Shown: positions 28,688 to 39,262 of the stretch, piece by piece
How the letters are laid out: each line of letters starts with the position of its first letter
How positions within the stretch are numbered: the stretch's first letter is position 1
DNA from: Polynucleobacter sp. JS-JIR-II-b4
GTDB lineage: Bacteria; Pseudomonadota; Gammaproteobacteria; Burkholderiales; Burkholderiaceae
Reading direction: 5' to 3'
DNA length: 64,000 nt
NCBI RefSeq assembly: GCF_018687815.1
Contig: NZ_CP061306.1
Coordinates: forward strand, 1,922,001 to 1,986,000
Position numbers and translations under genes: made by a program
The notes under the pieces: generated by a model
The model's input: the letters and a program-made list of their open reading frames with translations, nothing else
The model's database searches: none
What the model was told of the DNA's origin: nothing

Positions 28688-29548
28688 GTGCGAAAACTCC
28701 TTCTTAAGCTCTGCCTTAATACGATTGCCGTCCTTCCCCTTGCGCTTGTACAGGCGATTGGAGCCTTTTTAGGCATGCTTGCCTACGTAGGGTCCAAGCA
28801 ATACCGCTCACTCTTTAGGCCCCAATACAAAGCGGTAGTTGACGCACGGAGCCTGCCATTCAAGCTTTGGGATGCAGTAAGAGCCTCTGGAATGCTGTTT
28901 TCAGACAGCTTATGGATTTGGCGCAACCCTGCAAGAGCACTGAAATTAGTTGAAGTGCAAAACTGGGATGTAGTTGCAGCAGCGATTGGCGAAGGGCACG
29001 GCTTAGTGATGCTGACCCCTCACCTCGGTGGTTTTGAGATCATTCCACGCGTTCTCGCACAGCATTTTCCAGCAACCATTCTCTACAGACCATCACGCCA
29101 AGAATGGCTCAATGAAGTGGTAGAAGAAGGCCGCGCCTATCCAAATATGCATTTCGTGCCGACCAACCTCAATGGCGTGCGCCAAATGACTAGAGCACTC
29201 ACTCGAGGTGAGGCGATTGGCATTCTTCCAGATCAAGTGCCCAGTGGTGGCGAAGGCGTTTGGGTTCCATTCTTTGGGCGTCCTGCATACACAACGCCAT
29301 TACCAGCGCGCCTTGCCAATCGGAATAACACGCCAGTAGTCATGTTTACCGCTAAGCGCAAAGGTATTGGCCAAGGATGGCTCATGCAGGCTACTCGTCT
29401 TGCGCCTTTATCTGAAGATGCCAATCTTGCCGCCGCAGAACTCAACGTTGCAATTGAAAATGCAGTGCTGGTCGCACCAGAACAATTTATTTGGTCATAC
29501 AACCGCTATAAGCATCCTGCCGGTGCAGAATTGCCCCCAAGCAATTAA
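28688..29548 (+). CDS. Lipid A biosynthesis acyltransferase (LpxL/HtrB family), copy 1
   Basis: 286 residues, GTG start with TTAGGGG upstream. One N-terminal membrane segment (about 8-35) anchors the protein at the inner membrane. The catalytic HxxxxE is H112-E117 in LTPHLGGFEIIP, then ATILYRPSR, GILPDQVPSGGEGVWVPFFG and the C-terminal SYNRYKHP. Such enzymes add secondary acyl chains to Kdo-lipid A. Next gene is a second family member 23 bases on. The two differ enough that they probably use different positions or chains (inference). Confidence 0.92.
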   Translation: MRKLLLKLCLNTIAVLPLALVQAIGAFLGMLAYVGSKQYRSLFRPQYKAVVDARSLPFKLWDAVRASGMLFSDSLWIWRNPARALKLVEVQNWDVVAAAIGEGHGLVMLTPHLGGFEIIPRVLAQHFPATILYRPSRQEWLNEVVEEGRAYPNMHFVPTNLNGVRQMTRALTRGEAIGILPDQVPSGGEGVWVPFFGRPAYTTPLPARLANRNNTPVVMFTAKRKGIGQGWLMQATRLAPLSEDANLAAAELNVAIENAVLVAPEQFIWSYNRYKHPAGAELPPSN

Positions 29549-29571
29549 ATAAATTCGTTATCATTTTTGAA

Positions 29572-30471
29572 ATGACCTGGTTACAAAACCTCTTCAATTT
29601 CTTGGCGCTCAGTCTTTTGCGTCTCTTTGCCTTCCTGCCTTATACGATTACCGTCCACGTGGGCTATGGTCTGGGCTGGCTTGCCGCCCATATTCCAAAC
29701 AGCCGGACCCATGTAGTAAAGACTAATTTACGTTTGTGTTTTCCCAGCCTCAGCGAAAAAGAACTTGATGACCTGGCGATTGAGCATTGGAAATTATTTG
29801 GCCGCAGCGTATTAGAGAGAAGTCGCATCTGGCTTGGCAGTGGCAAACAAATTACCGACATCGTCACCATCAAATCAGCGATTACCTTGGGAGATCGCAA
29901 GCCGCGCCTACTGATTAATCCACACTTTGTTGGGCTTGAAGGCGGCTTTATGGCACTGTCAGTATTAGCTAATGAATATGACTGGCCCCGTGGCGCAGGG
30001 CTTTATCAAAATATGAAGAATCCTTTCTTCAATCAAAAAATGATTGAGTGGAGGAATCGTTTTGGCGGCAAGTCCATCGAAAGACAAAGCCGCCTGCGAG
30101 ATCTCATAAGAGAAATTCAAACCGGTAACTTTATTTTCATTGCCCCCGATATTGACTTGGGCCCACGTGACTCCGTCTTTGTACCCTTCTTTGGTATCCA
30201 GACCAACACCATTACCTCAGTCTCGCGCCTGGCAAGACTCAGTGGCGCTGAAGTATGTTTAATGACAACTACCTTAAACAAAGACCGCAAGGGCTATACC
30301 TGCCATATTAGCGAGCCATTGCCAAACTTTCCTAGTGATGATGTTGAAAAAGATACTGCTCGCCTAAATCAATATATCGAGGAACTTGTTCGAGAAAGAC
30401 CAGCAGAGTACTATTGGGTTCATAAGCGTTTTAAACACAGGCCTGAAGGCGAACCCAGTCTTTACGATTAA
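29572..30471 (+). CDS. Lipid A biosynthesis acyltransferase (LpxL/HtrB family), copy 2
   Basis: 299 residues. N-terminal hydrophobic anchor, [15 protein letters not shown], catalytic H118-E123 in [42 protein letters not shown] and [12 protein letters not shown], ending [15 protein letters not shown]. It is far closer to the paralogue at 52771-53670 than to its direct neighbour. Together with copy 1 and dapF it forms a same-strand run 23 and 11 bases apart. Confidence 0.93.
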   Translation: MTWLQNLFNFLALSLLRLFAFLPYTITVHVGYGLGWLAAHIPNSRTHVVKTNLRLCFPSLSEKELDDLAIEHWKLFGRSVLERSRIWLGSGKQITDIVTIKSAITLGDRKPRLLINPHFVGLEGGFMALSVLANEYDWPRGAGLYQNMKNPFFNQKMIEWRNRFGGKSIERQSRLRDLIREIQTGNFIFIAPDIDLGPRDSVFVPFFGIQTNTITSVSRLARLSGAEVCLMTTTLNKDRKGYTCHISEPLPNFPSDDVEKDTARLNQYIEELVRERPAEYYWVHKRFKHRPEGEPSLYD

Positions 30472-30482
30472 ACGGAAATATT

Positions 30483-31385
30483 TTGAGTACCAATACCAAC
30501 AATCCAGTACGCAAGCTACGCTTCACCAAAATGCATGGTGCTGGCAATGACTTCATTGTGCTCAACGGTATCGACCAAGACTTGAGTGACATTACCAAAG
30601 ATCAATGGCAAGCCTTAGCCCATCGTCAATTTGGCATTGGTGCCGATCAAATTCTCCTAGTTGAAAAAGCCACACGCCCTGATGCTGATTTTAGATACCG
30701 CATTTTTAATTCAGATGGCGGTGAAGTTGAGCAATGCGGTAATGGGTCGCGCTGCTTTGTGCGCTTTGTATTAGATCAGGGCCTATCCAATAAGAACCCT
30801 TTGCGCGTGGAAGTGGCGCACACTGTTCTGACCCTCAAGTCCCATCCGGATGGCCAGGTGGAGGTGGATATGGGTGCACCAATTTTTGAACATAGCCATA
30901 TTCCATTTAATGCGAATGGCTTAGCAAGCGTTCAAGAGTTTCAAGAGGCTCTCTATGCGCTCCCTTTGAATTACCCCGCGACTCACGATAGTTTGGTTGG
31001 CGTCCTGTCTATGGGCAATCCACATGCCGTGCAAGTAGTTGGTGATGTTGATAGCGCACCCGTATTAGAAGAAGGACCGGAAATTGAAAAGTTTGCCGCG
31101 TTTCCGAAAAAAGTAAACGTGGGTTACATGCAAGCAATCAATCGCAATGAAATCAAATTGCGTGTCTTTGAACGCGGTGCTGGAGAAACGCTAGCCTGTG
31201 GTACTGGTGCTTGCGCAGCAGTGGTTTCAGGGATTCGCAGAGGCTTGCTAGACTCGCCTGTAAAAGTGCATACCCGCGGTGGAGATTTGCAGATTGCTTG
31301 GGGTGGAACTATTAATAACGTTGCTCAGCCAGTTATCATGACCGGCCCAGCAGTTACTGTCTTTGAAGGCGAAACAACAATCTAA
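30483..31385 (+). CDS. dapF: Diaminopimelate epimerase
   Basis: 300 residues, TTG start. Converts LL- to meso-diaminopimelate for lysine and peptidoglycan. The two catalytic cysteines are in [12 protein letters not shown] (first half) and [13 protein letters not shown] (second half). The N-terminal [15 protein letters not shown] is the standard DapF opening. Somewhat longer than E. coli DapF (274) because of an insertion in the middle ([15 protein letters not shown]). It follows the acyltransferases by 11 bases and converges on pyrE. Confidence 0.96.
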   Translation: MSTNTNNPVRKLRFTKMHGAGNDFIVLNGIDQDLSDITKDQWQALAHRQFGIGADQILLVEKATRPDADFRYRIFNSDGGEVEQCGNGSRCFVRFVLDQGLSNKNPLRVEVAHTVLTLKSHPDGQVEVDMGAPIFEHSHIPFNANGLASVQEFQEALYALPLNYPATHDSLVGVLSMGNPHAVQVVGDVDSAPVLEEGPEIEKFAAFPKKVNVGYMQAINRNEIKLRVFERGAGETLACGTGACAAVVSGIRRGLLDSPVKVHTRGGDLQIAWGGTINNVAQPVIMTGPAVTVFEGETTI

Positions 31386-31397
31386 AAGCGACTGCCC

Positions 31398-32066
31398 TTA
31401 GATTCCATATTTATCGCGGTAGGCTTTAACAGCGGGCAAGTAATGAGTGAGCTGAGCATCACTAGAAGTAGTTAGGAAAGACATTAAGCCGGCTAAGTTA
31501 GCAATCGTAACAACTGGCAAACCAAACTCTTGCTCTACGGCTTGCACTGCAGACTTATCCCCAATCTCAACAGCATTGCCTGAACGCTCCATTCGATCTA
31601 AAGCAATTAACACTGCCGCTGGCTCTGCACCAGCTTTACGAATGAGATCTACCGACTCCCTAACTGAGGTGCCAGCAGAAATCACATCATCAATGATGAC
31701 AACCCTGCCTTTTACTGGTGCACCAACCAGCATGCCACCCTCACCATGATCCTTAGCTTCCTTGCGGTTGTAAGCATATGGAACGTTAATGCCATCATCT
31801 GCCAGCGCAATGGCTGTTGCCGCTGCAAGTGTGATTCCCTTATATGCAGGTCCATAAAGCATATCGAACTGAATGCCCGATTCTTGCAAGGCTTTGGCGT
31901 AATAACGACCCAAAGCGCTTAGACGAGCTCCATCATTAAATTCACCAGCATTAAAGAAATAAGGTGAGAGTCTTCCCGCTTTGGTTTTAAACTCCCCGAA
32001 GGACAAAACCTTTGCCTCCAAGGCAAAACGAATAAAGTTATCTTGATTTGAATTATTTGAGCTCAT
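31398..32066 (-). CDS. pyrE: Orotate phosphoribosyltransferase
   Basis: 222 residues. Makes OMP from orotate and PRPP. It has [16 protein letters not shown] for orotate, [35 protein letters not shown] for the catalytic loop and the PRPP motif [18 protein letters not shown]. Divergent from xth by eight bases between the starts, so promoters must lie inside the neighbouring coding regions. Confidence 0.97.
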   Translation of the reverse strand: MSSNNSNQDNFIRFALEAKVLSFGEFKTKAGRLSPYFFNAGEFNDGARLSALGRYYAKALQESGIQFDMLYGPAYKGITLAAATAIALADDGINVPYAYNRKEAKDHGEGGMLVGAPVKGRVVIIDDVISAGTSVRESVDLIRKAGAEPAAVLIALDRMERSGNAVEIGDKSAVQAVEQEFGLPVVTIANLAGLMSFLTTSSDAQLTHYLPAVKAYRDKYGI

Positions 32067-32074
32067 AGGCCTAC

Positions 32075-32857
32075 ATGTTACGCATCATTTCCGCGAACCT
32101 CAACGGTATCCGTTCCGCAGTCAAAAAAGGCTTTCTGCCATGGGCTGTGAAGCAAAAAGCTGACTTCATTTGTATGCAGGAGCTCAAGGCTCAGCGCGAT
32201 GATCTAGAGGATGCCATTCTCAATCCAGACGGCATGCATGGCTTTTTCCATCATGCCGAGAAAAAGGGTTACAGCGGTTGCGGCATTTATACGCCCCACA
32301 AACCAGACGAAGTCTTATACGGCTATGGCAATGAAGAGTTTGATGCTGAGGGGCGCTATGTCGAGGTGCGCTTTAAAGGGCTTTCTGTTATTTCTGTCTA
32401 CATGCCCTCCGGCTCGAGCTCTCCTGAGCGCCAAGAGGCTAAATACCGCTATCTCGATAGCTTTCTGCCGCATCTCGTTTCTCTCAAAAATTCTGGGCGT
32501 GAAATCGTCCTATGCGGCGACGTCAACATTGCCCATCAAGAAATTGACCTAAAGAACTGGAAAGGGAATCTTAAAAATTCAGGCTTCTTACCGGAAGAGC
32601 GCGCGTGGCTTACCAACCTCTTTAGCAAAATAGGTTACGTCGATGTCTATCGACACCTTGAACCAGAGGCAACAGAAACTTGTTACACCTGGTGGAGCAA
32701 TCGCGGCCAAGCTTACGCAAAGAATGTTGGCTGGCGTATTGACTATCACATCACCACTCCCGGCATTGCCGCTACAGCTAAGAAAACTGCTGTGTACAAA
32801 GAAGAGAAATTTTCAGATCACGCGCCACTTACAGTGGATTACGACTGGAAGATTTAA
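32075..32857 (+). CDS. xth: Exodeoxyribonuclease III family AP endonuclease
   Basis: 260 residues of the exonuclease III/Ape1 fold, acting in base excision repair. [16 protein letters not shown] gives the metal-binding Asn, CMQELKAQ the Glu, [27 protein letters not shown] the Asp-Asn pair, WRIDYH and the terminal [11 protein letters not shown] the catalytic Asp-His. ExoA or XthA subfamily is not certain from reading alone. Confidence 0.95.
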   Translation: MLRIISANLNGIRSAVKKGFLPWAVKQKADFICMQELKAQRDDLEDAILNPDGMHGFFHHAEKKGYSGCGIYTPHKPDEVLYGYGNEEFDAEGRYVEVRFKGLSVISVYMPSGSSSPERQEAKYRYLDSFLPHLVSLKNSGREIVLCGDVNIAHQEIDLKNWKGNLKNSGFLPEERAWLTNLFSKIGYVDVYRHLEPEATETCYTWWSNRGQAYAKNVGWRIDYHITTPGIAATAKKTAVYKEEKFSDHAPLTVDYDWKI

Positions 32858-32884
32858 TCAGTAGCGAGGGGAGCTTACCCCCCC

Positions 32885-34204
32885 CTACTCACCTTCTTTT
32901 TTGATCTGAACAATGTTGAAATGCATCGTTGCCCAAATGAGAAGTAGGACTGGGGCGCCAATGATGGCAGTTCCGTAGAAGAATGCTGGATATCCGAAGT
33001 TGTCGACAAACACCCCCGAGAAGCCCGCCAACCATTTAGGCAAGAGGAGCATCATCGAGCTAAACAAAGCGTACTGGGTAGCTGAGTAACGGATATTGGT
33101 CAGCGAGGATAAGAAAGCAATAAAGGCGGCGCTGGCAATACCAGAACTGAGATTATCTGCGGAGATCACCCAAATCAAACCATGCAGGTCATGACCTTGT
33201 GTAGCTAGCCAAGCAAATAGCAAGTTACTGACAGCCGAAAGAATGGCACCTACAAACAGAATTCGCAACACGCCAAAACGAAGTGTGAGTACCCCACCGA
33301 CAAAGGCGCCAACCAAAGTCATCACAACCCCAAACACTTTGCTTACAGCGGCAACCTCATCCTTGGTGTAGCCCATATCAACATAAAACGGATTAGCCAT
33401 GATGCCCATCACGACATCACTAATACGGTAGATGGCAATTAATGACAAGATCAAAATAGCATGCCAGCGATAGCGTGTAATAAATTCTGCAAATGGCTCA
33501 ACCAGGGTTTGATATAGCCAGGCTTTAGCAGTTCGTACTTTAGCCAATTCGTATCTTGCTGGCTCTTTACTTAAAAGAGTAGTGATCACGCCCACCCCGA
33601 TAGAAGCTGCCATGCAAAGATAGGCAAATTGCCATGCACTGGCGTCATAGCCACTGCCTATTTCAGCCCGAGCAGCAAGCCAAAGCACGCCTGCGCCAGC
33701 CCAAATTAGGGCAAGACGATATCCAGTTTGATATGTAGCAGCAAGAGCTGCTTGATGGTCACTATTGGCTGACTCAATACGAAAAGCATCTAATGCGATA
33801 TCTTGAGTGGCAGATCCAAATGCCACCAATAACGCACACCAAACAATGGAATTGAGCGCCAGCTTGGGATCTAAAGTCGACATACCGACCAGACCCAAAA
33901 TGATGAGTGCTTGGGCAAAGAGTAACCAGCTGCGGCGGCGTCCAAACAATTTAGTTAAGAGCGGGATTTGTAGGCGATCCACGAGAGGCGCCCAAACCCA
34001 TTTAAAGGCATAGATCAAACCAACCCAGGTTAAATAACCAATGGTGCTGCGATCAATTCCGGCTTCACGCAACCAAAAGCTGAGTGTTCCCAGAATAAGC
34101 AATAGAGGGAGGCCTGCGGAAAAGCCCAGAAATAGCATACGCAAACAAGGCCATTCGAGATAAACCCGAAAGTCTTTTAACCAAGATTGGACTGCAGTTA
34201 ACAC
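32885..34204 (-). CDS. ampG: AmpG-like major facilitator permease
   Basis: 439 residues with about 12-14 hydrophobic helices. The start MLFLGFSAGLPLLLILGTLSFWLREAG region and STIGYLTWVGLIYAFKWVWAPLVDRL match AmpG, which imports anhydro-muropeptides released by lytic transglycosylases. RRSWLLFAQ is the loop 2-3 signature and SATQDIALDAFRIE is also AmpG-like. It is 15 bases past metW, last of the long minus-strand run. Substrate assignment is by family. Confidence 0.85.
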   Translation of the reverse strand: MLTAVQSWLKDFRVYLEWPCLRMLFLGFSAGLPLLLILGTLSFWLREAGIDRSTIGYLTWVGLIYAFKWVWAPLVDRLQIPLLTKLFGRRRSWLLFAQALIILGLVGMSTLDPKLALNSIVWCALLVAFGSATQDIALDAFRIESANSDHQAALAATYQTGYRLALIWAGAGVLWLAARAEIGSGYDASAWQFAYLCMAASIGVGVITTLLSKEPARYELAKVRTAKAWLYQTLVEPFAEFITRYRWHAILILSLIAIYRISDVVMGIMANPFYVDMGYTKDEVAAVSKVFGVVMTLVGAFVGGVLTLRFGVLRILFVGAILSAVSNLLFAWLATQGHDLHGLIWVISADNLSSGIASAAFIAFLSSLTNIRYSATQYALFSSMMLLLPKWLAGFSGVFVDNFGYPAFFYGTAIIGAPVLLLIWATMHFNIVQIKKEGE

Positions 34205-34219
34205 CTTTGAATTTTTATC

Positions 34220-34813
34220 CTAGGCACGACGAATGCGGAATAAAGCGAGGCTACCAAATAAATTTGGCATCAAGGTAACCTGACGGCCTTCATGCAAGAT
34301 ACATTGATCAAGAACCTTCAGGCCAAGACTTGAGGCCAACTTCTCAAAGTCAGCAACCGTAAGCACGCGCACGTTAGGCGTGTTGTACCACTGGTAAGGC
34401 AAGCTCTTAGAAACCGGCATGCGGCCCAGACCAACAGCCAATCGATGAGACCAATGACCGAAGTTTGGAAAAGAGATTACCGACTCTTTGCCGACGCGAA
34501 CTACCTCACGCAAAATCTTTTCAGTTTGATGAATGGTTTGCAGAGTTTGTGACAGCACAACCGTGTCAAAACTGCTGTCTTCAAAGAGTGCTAAGCCGCC
34601 CTCTAAATCTTGCTGAATGACATTTAAGCCCTTTTGTACGCAAGAGAGCACCCGTGAATCATCAATCTCAACGCCATAAGCGTGAACCGGTTTTTGTTTC
34701 TGCAAAAACTCTAAGAAACTACCATCGCCACAACCGAGGTCGAGCACTTGAGTGTTTGGTGCAATCCAATTGGCTATGGCAGCAAAGTCGGTACGCTTAT
34801 TGAAATTACTCAT
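34220..34813 (-). CDS. metW: Methionine biosynthesis protein MetW
   Basis: 197-residue class I methyltransferase fold protein: [50 protein letters not shown] and [11 protein letters not shown]. It is encoded together with MetX in most Proteobacteria with direct or succinylated homoserine routes and is needed for MetX activity in some. It overlaps metX by four bases (ATGA), and AmpG follows after 15 bases. Confidence 0.96.
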   Translation of the reverse strand: MSNFNKRTDFAAIANWIAPNTQVLDLGCGDGSFLEFLQKQKPVHAYGVEIDDSRVLSCVQKGLNVIQQDLEGGLALFEDSSFDTVVLSQTLQTIHQTEKILREVVRVGKESVISFPNFGHWSHRLAVGLGRMPVSKSLPYQWYNTPNVRVLTVADFEKLASSLGLKVLDQCILHEGRQVTLMPNLFGSLALFRIRRA

Positions 34814-35949
34814 GCCTGAACCTCGCGCATTTGCTTAAAGTAAGCCCTAACGAGATTGTGATAACGCTCATCATCTAGCAGGAAAGCATCATGTCCATGT
34901 GGCGCATCAATCTCTGCATATGTCACTTCACTCTTATTGCTCAGCAACGATTGCACAATCTCGCGACTGCGATTAGGCGGGAAGCGCCAGTCAGTTGAAA
35001 AGCTGACAACCAAAAACTTAGCTTGTACTTCCGCTAGGGCGCGATTCAGACTGCCATCGTAACGACGCGCAGGATCAAAATAATCTAGTGCACGTGTAAT
35101 CAGTAAATAGGTATTGGCATCAAAGTAGGTTGAAAACTTATCTCCTTGATGACGCAAATAACTTTCAACCTCAAACTCAACATCAAAGCTAAAACGGTAT
35201 TCATTGGACTCGCCATTGGGGCGCTGCAATTCTCGTCCAAATTTTTCTGCCATGTCATCGTCAGATAAATACGTGATGTGGCCAACCATGCGGGCTAAAC
35301 GCAAGCCGCGCTTAGGAACTACGCCATGCTCGTAATAATTGCCCCCATGAAAATCAGGGTCAGACAGAATGGCATTACGTGCTACTTCATTAAAAGCAAT
35401 GTTTTGTGCGCTCAGCCTTGGGGTGGATGCCACAACAACGCAATGGTCTATCCGCTTGGGAAACTGAATGGCCCAAGCCATAGCCTGCATGCCGCCCAAG
35501 CTTCCACCCATTACGGCAGCAAACTTCCGAATACCCAATTTATCCGCCAAGCGGGCCTGAGTATTCACCCAATCTTCAACTGTAACGACTGGAAAATCAG
35601 CGCCATATGGCTTGCCATTTGCTGGATTAATGCTCATAGGTCCAGTTGAACCAAAACAAGAGCCTAAATTATTTACGCCTATAACAAAAAAGTGATTGGT
35701 GTCTACCGGCTTCCCCGGGCCAATCATGTTGTCCCACCAACCAATATCTTTTGGATCTTCTGGACTTGGGCCAGCTACGTGATGAGATGCATTGAGTGCA
35801 TGGCAAACAAGAACGGCATTACTTTTATCGGCATTGAGCTTGCCATAAGTTTCAATGACTAAATCATAGCCAGACAAGATGGCGCCACTCTGCAAAGGCA
35901 GGGGCTCGGCAAAATGAATAGTGTTTCTAGAGAGGTGTAGCTCGCTCAT
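34810..35949 (-). CDS. metX: Homoserine O-acyltransferase MetX
   Basis: 379-residue alpha/beta hydrolase-fold enzyme that acylates homoserine in the first methionine-specific step. Nucleophile Ser is in [14 protein letters not shown], Asp in [14 protein letters not shown] and His in [33 protein letters not shown] lines the active site. Whether the acyl donor is acetyl- or succinyl-CoA cannot be settled here; many betaproteobacterial MetX proteins use succinyl-CoA. It is coupled by ATGA overlaps to slmA upstream and metW downstream. Confidence 0.95.
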   Translation of the reverse strand: MSELHLSRNTIHFAEPLPLQSGAILSGYDLVIETYGKLNADKSNAVLVCHALNASHHVAGPSPEDPKDIGWWDNMIGPGKPVDTNHFFVIGVNNLGSCFGSTGPMSINPANGKPYGADFPVVTVEDWVNTQARLADKLGIRKFAAVMGGSLGGMQAMAWAIQFPKRIDHCVVVASTPRLSAQNIAFNEVARNAILSDPDFHGGNYYEHGVVPKRGLRLARMVGHITYLSDDDMAEKFGRELQRPNGESNEYRFSFDVEFEVESYLRHQGDKFSTYFDANTYLLITRALDYFDPARRYDGSLNRALAEVQAKFLVVSFSTDWRFPPNRSREIVQSLLSNKSEVTYAEIDAPHGHDAFLLDDERYHNLVRAYFKQMREVQA

Positions 35950-36596
35950 TCTGACAGGAGAAGGCGCAGACTAACATCGGAGGCTTCAGTTGGTAACTTC
36001 TTAAACCCGCTACGGGCAAAGCGATGCCAACGACCCAAAACAAAACTCATCAACATGGCCGCACGAATGCTAACCTCTTCCTGACCCAGCTGAGCCCAAT
36101 TACCACCTTGGGTTTGGGCAATACGTAGGGCTTGCTTAAGTGATGCCTCAACACGATCAAGCACTTGAGTAATACGCTCTTGAAGACGATCATCTTCTTG
36201 AAATAAAGCATCCCCCAATAAAACGCGAGTCATGCCAGGATTTTTCTCAGCAAAGAATAAAAGCATTTGCAAAATGCCACGTGCCTGAGCAAGACCGGAT
36301 TCTTCTTTTTGATTAATTTGATTAATCAATCCAAAAACAGTTTGCTCAATAAAAGAAATCAGGCCTTCGAACATCTGCGCCTTACTGGCGAAGTGTCGAT
36401 ATAGCGCTGCTTCTGAAACCTCAATCTTGGCAGCTAATGCTGCGGTAGTAACACGCTCACCCTTAGGGTTTTGCAACATCTCGGCAAGCACTTGCAGAAT
36501 CTGTAAACGGCGCTCACCTGGGCGAGGGCGCTTACGAGTCTTACCAGCGTCAGCATTGCTGTGGTTGATGTTTGCTGACTCTAAAGATTCGCTCAT
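35946..36596 (-). CDS. slmA: Nucleoid occlusion factor SlmA (TetR family)
   Basis: 216 residues. N-terminal TetR helix-turn-helix: [38 protein letters not shown]. SlmA binds dispersed chromosomal sites and FtsZ to block division over the nucleoid. The argB-slmA neighbourhood is the usual one in Betaproteobacteria, which is why I prefer SlmA over a generic TetR. It has a basic N-terminal extension ([12 protein letters not shown]). Ten bases after argB, overlapping metX. Confidence 0.88.
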   Translation of the reverse strand: MSESLESANINHSNADAGKTRKRPRPGERRLQILQVLAEMLQNPKGERVTTAALAAKIEVSEAALYRHFASKAQMFEGLISFIEQTVFGLINQINQKEESGLAQARGILQMLLFFAEKNPGMTRVLLGDALFQEDDRLQERITQVLDRVEASLKQALRIAQTQGGNWAQLGQEEVSIRAAMLMSFVLGRWHRFARSGFKKLPTEASDVSLRLLLSE

Positions 36597-36606
36597 GGTT
36601 GTCTAC

Positions 36607-37509
36607 TTATCTAGAGCGAATCATCGTACCGAATGCTTGCTCGGTCAGAATTTCTAATAATAACGAATGCTCAATGCGGCCATCAATGATGTGCACTGAA
36701 TTCACACCGCTCTTCGCAGCATCTAATGCCGAAGAAATCTTTGGCAACATGCCGCCAGAAATAGTGCCATCAGCAAACAGCGCGTCAATTTCTCGTGCAG
36801 TTAAATCTGTCAACAATTTACCGTCTTTATCCATTACGCCCGGGATATTAGTCATCATGACCAACTTCTCCGCGTGGAGGATTTCAGCCATCTTGCCAGC
36901 CACTAAGTCGGCATTAATGTTGTAAGCCTGACCTTCTGCACTAAAGCCGATAGGAGAAATCACCGGAATAAACGCGTCATCTTGCAGAGCTTTGACCACC
37001 GCAGGATTAATTGCCTCGATCTCACCAACAAAACCGATATCAACCATCTTGCCCGGCTCTGTATCGCTAGGAATCTTCATTTTCTTAGCATGAATCAATC
37101 CACCGTCTTTACCAGTTAAGCCAACAGCCTGGCCGCCAAAGTGGTTAATTAACATCACAATGTCCTGCTGCACCTCGCCACCTAGAACCCATTCCACTAC
37201 TTCCATGGTTTCTTCATCAGTTACGCGCATACCTTGAATAAAAGTACCGGTCTTACCAATCTTCTTCAGGGCCTCATCAATTTGTGGGCCTCCGCCATGA
37301 ACCACTACTGGGTTCATGCCGACCAGTTTTAACAAGATAACGTCGCGCGCAAAACTTTCTTTGAGGCGCTCTTCCACCATCGCGTTTCCGCCGTACTTAA
37401 TCACAATAGTCTTGCCGTGATACGCGCGGATATAAGGCAAAGCCTCAGCAAGAATCTCCGCCTTTAATAAAGGAGAGATATCACTAATAGTTGGTAAATG
37501 CTTAGTCAT
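36607..37509 (-). CDS. argB: Acetylglutamate kinase
   Basis: 300 residues. Phosphorylates N-acetylglutamate in arginine synthesis. Markers: [16 protein letters not shown] (ATP), [17 protein letters not shown] (substrate), [15 protein letters not shown] and [18 protein letters not shown]. The N-terminal helix ([19 protein letters not shown]) is the one associated with arginine-inhibited, hexameric enzymes, so feedback inhibition is likely. 13 bases after dksA. Confidence 0.97.
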   Translation of the reverse strand: MTKHLPTISDISPLLKAEILAEALPYIRAYHGKTIVIKYGGNAMVEERLKESFARDVILLKLVGMNPVVVHGGGPQIDEALKKIGKTGTFIQGMRVTDEETMEVVEWVLGGEVQQDIVMLINHFGGQAVGLTGKDGGLIHAKKMKIPSDTEPGKMVDIGFVGEIEAINPAVVKALQDDAFIPVISPIGFSAEGQAYNINADLVAGKMAEILHAEKLVMMTNIPGVMDKDGKLLTDLTAREIDALFADGTISGGMLPKISSALDAAKSGVNSVHIIDGRIEHSLLLEILTEQAFGTMIRSR

Positions 37510-37522
37510 CGCTACTTAAAAT

Positions 37523-38011
37523 TTATTCGCCAAATAATTTTTGACGGAGTTCACGACGCTCTTGAGCCTCAAGAGATAGATTGGCTGTAGGCCTTGCAAT
37601 TAAACGGTTCAAGCCGATTGGCTCACCAGTTTCTTCGCACCATCCATAGTCGCCAGACTCAATGCGCGCCAATGCTTGCTCTACTTTTTTGAGCAGCTTG
37701 CGCTCACGATCACGCGTGCGCAATTCCAATGCATGCTCCTCTTCGATCGTTGCACGATCGGCAGGATCAGGAACCAAAATATTTTCACGCAGATGCTCTG
37801 TTGTCTCGGAGGCATTCTTCAAAATGTCGTTTTTTAGAGTGAGCAGTTTTTGACGGAAAAAATCTAACTGCGCAGCACTCATGTAGTCCTTGTCGGACAT
37901 CTTGAGCAACTCTGCCTCAGTTAATGGAGCACCTTTTGCAACCTTAGCGCTTGCAGCCTTGCTACTAGCTTTTGCAGCGGTTGCTGGTTTTGTTGCTGTT
38001 TTTACCGTCAT
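37523..38011 (-). CDS. dksA: DksA-type RNA polymerase-binding factor without zinc-finger cysteines
   Basis: 162 residues. The coiled-coil tip DPADRATIEEEHALEL keeps the two Asp of DksA that reach into the polymerase secondary channel. In the zinc-finger position only the first Cys remains (C125); the other three are T128, S146 and A149. It therefore resembles the zinc-independent DksA2 form and should resist zinc starvation or thiol oxidation. A 27-residue Ala/Lys/Thr-rich N-terminal extension precedes the domain. DksA acts with ppGpp on stringent promoters. Upstream neighbour is a COG0523 GTPase; argB follows 13 bases later. Confidence 0.93.
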   Translation of the reverse strand: MTVKTATKPATAAKASSKAASAKVAKGAPLTEAELLKMSDKDYMSAAQLDFFRQKLLTLKNDILKNASETTEHLRENILVPDPADRATIEEEHALELRTRDRERKLLKKVEQALARIESGDYGWCEETGEPIGLNRLIARPTANLSLEAQERRELRQKLFGE

Positions 38012-38061
38012 CTCATTCTTTCCTGGTTTGAAGCATTATTGCCTCATTCTGCCAAACTTTT

Positions 38062-38097
38062 ACGGCCCTTTTATTAATATTCATCAATATGGGCCGT
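38062..38097. repeat. Inverted repeat between cobW and dksA
   Basis: ACGGCCC and GGGCCGT enclose 22 bases that hold an AT-rich inner dyad (AATATT-CATC-AATATG). It lies in the 111-base gap before dksA. No T-run follows. It might be an operator, for instance for a zinc-responsive regulator, or an mRNA hairpin between the two genes. The sequence alone does not decide. Confidence 0.4.
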
Positions 38098-38122
38098 GGC
38101 GGCGGATTGTACCCGAATCTCG

Positions 38123-39193
38123 CTAGGCCAAACAGCCCTCAAGCCCTGCCAATAGGGTGTCCTTGGGCAAATCGATGCCTATGAAGACCATACGGGTTTG
38201 CTTGGGTTCTGTGCCCCATGGGCCAGCTAAATCACTGCCCATCATCTGGTGAACGCCCTGGAACACTACTTTTCGGCTACTTCCCTTCACATAGAGCACG
38301 CCTTTATAGCGCAACATCTTCTCTCCAAAGACCTCCAAAATGCCCCCCAGGAAGTCTTCCAACTTTTTGTGATTAAAGGGTTTATCACTACGAAAAACAA
38401 AGGATTGGATACGGTCAGTATGGCCAGCATGGCCATGGTGTTGGTGCTCGTGGTCGTGACTATGATCATGGCCACAGGTACTGTGATCATGATCGTGACT
38501 ATGGTCATGACCGCAATCCGCATGGTCATGGTCGTCCTGCTCCAAGAAATGAGGGTCAATATCCAACTTGGCATTGAGATTGAAGCCCTTGAGGTCTAAG
38601 ACAGCATTCAAGGGCACCACGCCCTTAGAAATGCCTGCAATAGGCGCTCTTGGGTTCATATGCATCAGGCGATTACGTAAGGCATCTACTTCAGCAGGCG
38701 TCACTAAATCGGTCTTAGTAATAAAGATTTGGTCGGCAAAGCCAACTTGGCGCTGAGCCTCTTCATGCTCATTAAGTTGTTGCTGACCGTGCTTTGCATC
38801 CACCAGGGTCACTACAGCATCTAAAACATAATGGTCTGCTACATCATCATCCATAAAGAATGTCTGGGCAACGGGGCCGGGATTGGCAACGCCTGTGGTT
38901 TCAATCACAACGCGCTCAAAGCTAATTTTCTTATCTTTGCGTTGCTCCCAAAGCTCATTTAAAGCATCCACGAGATCGCCACGAATGGTGCAGCAAATGC
39001 AGCCATTACTCATTTGCACAATGTTCTCTTGGTTGTCTTGCACCAAGATGTCGTTATCAATATTCTCTTCACCGAATTCATTCTCAATCACGGCAATTTT
39101 TTTGCCGTGCTCTTCAGTCAAGATGTGTTTAAGTAAAGTGGTTTTGCCGCTTCCCAAGAAGCCCGTCAAAATCGTTACTGGAATTAATGCCAT
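38123..39193 (-). CDS. CobW/COG0523 GTPase (zinc metallochaperone-like) with His-rich loop
   Basis: About 356 residues from the ATG at 39193; an in-frame TTG at 39208 gives a longer form without family support. G-domain: P-loop [16 protein letters not shown], the metal-binding CICC at about 65-68, [10 protein letters not shown] and the base-recognition-like TKTD. A loop at about residues 223-258 is packed with His and Asp ([17 protein letters not shown] and more), likely to bind zinc. C-terminal CobW_C domain: [12 protein letters not shown]0523 members such as ZNG1/YeiR/YjiA insert zinc into target enzymes. Sits between xerC and dksA. Confidence 0.92.
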   Translation of the reverse strand: MALIPVTILTGFLGSGKTTLLKHILTEEHGKKIAVIENEFGEENIDNDILVQDNQENIVQMSNGCICCTIRGDLVDALNELWEQRKDKKISFERVVIETTGVANPGPVAQTFFMDDDVADHYVLDAVVTLVDAKHGQQQLNEHEEAQRQVGFADQIFITKTDLVTPAEVDALRNRLMHMNPRAPIAGISKGVVPLNAVLDLKGFNLNAKLDIDPHFLEQDDHDHADCGHDHSHDHDHSTCGHDHSHDHEHQHHGHAGHTDRIQSFVFRSDKPFNHKKLEDFLGGILEVFGEKMLRYKGVLYVKGSSRKVVFQGVHQMMGSDLAGPWGTEPKQTRMVFIGIDLPKDTLLAGLEGCLA

Positions 39194-39262
39194 GGATGAT
39201 CCAATCAAAATCTAAAAGCCAACAGTTCCCAAAGCGGGAAACCTTCTATCTTACCGAGTTCC

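Noticed and set aside
38249..38599. Open frames on both strands rich in Met/Thr/Ile/Val opposite the His-rich loop of the CobW-like gene
   Set aside because: They are shadows of the repetitive CAT/GAT codons of that loop and show no protein features.
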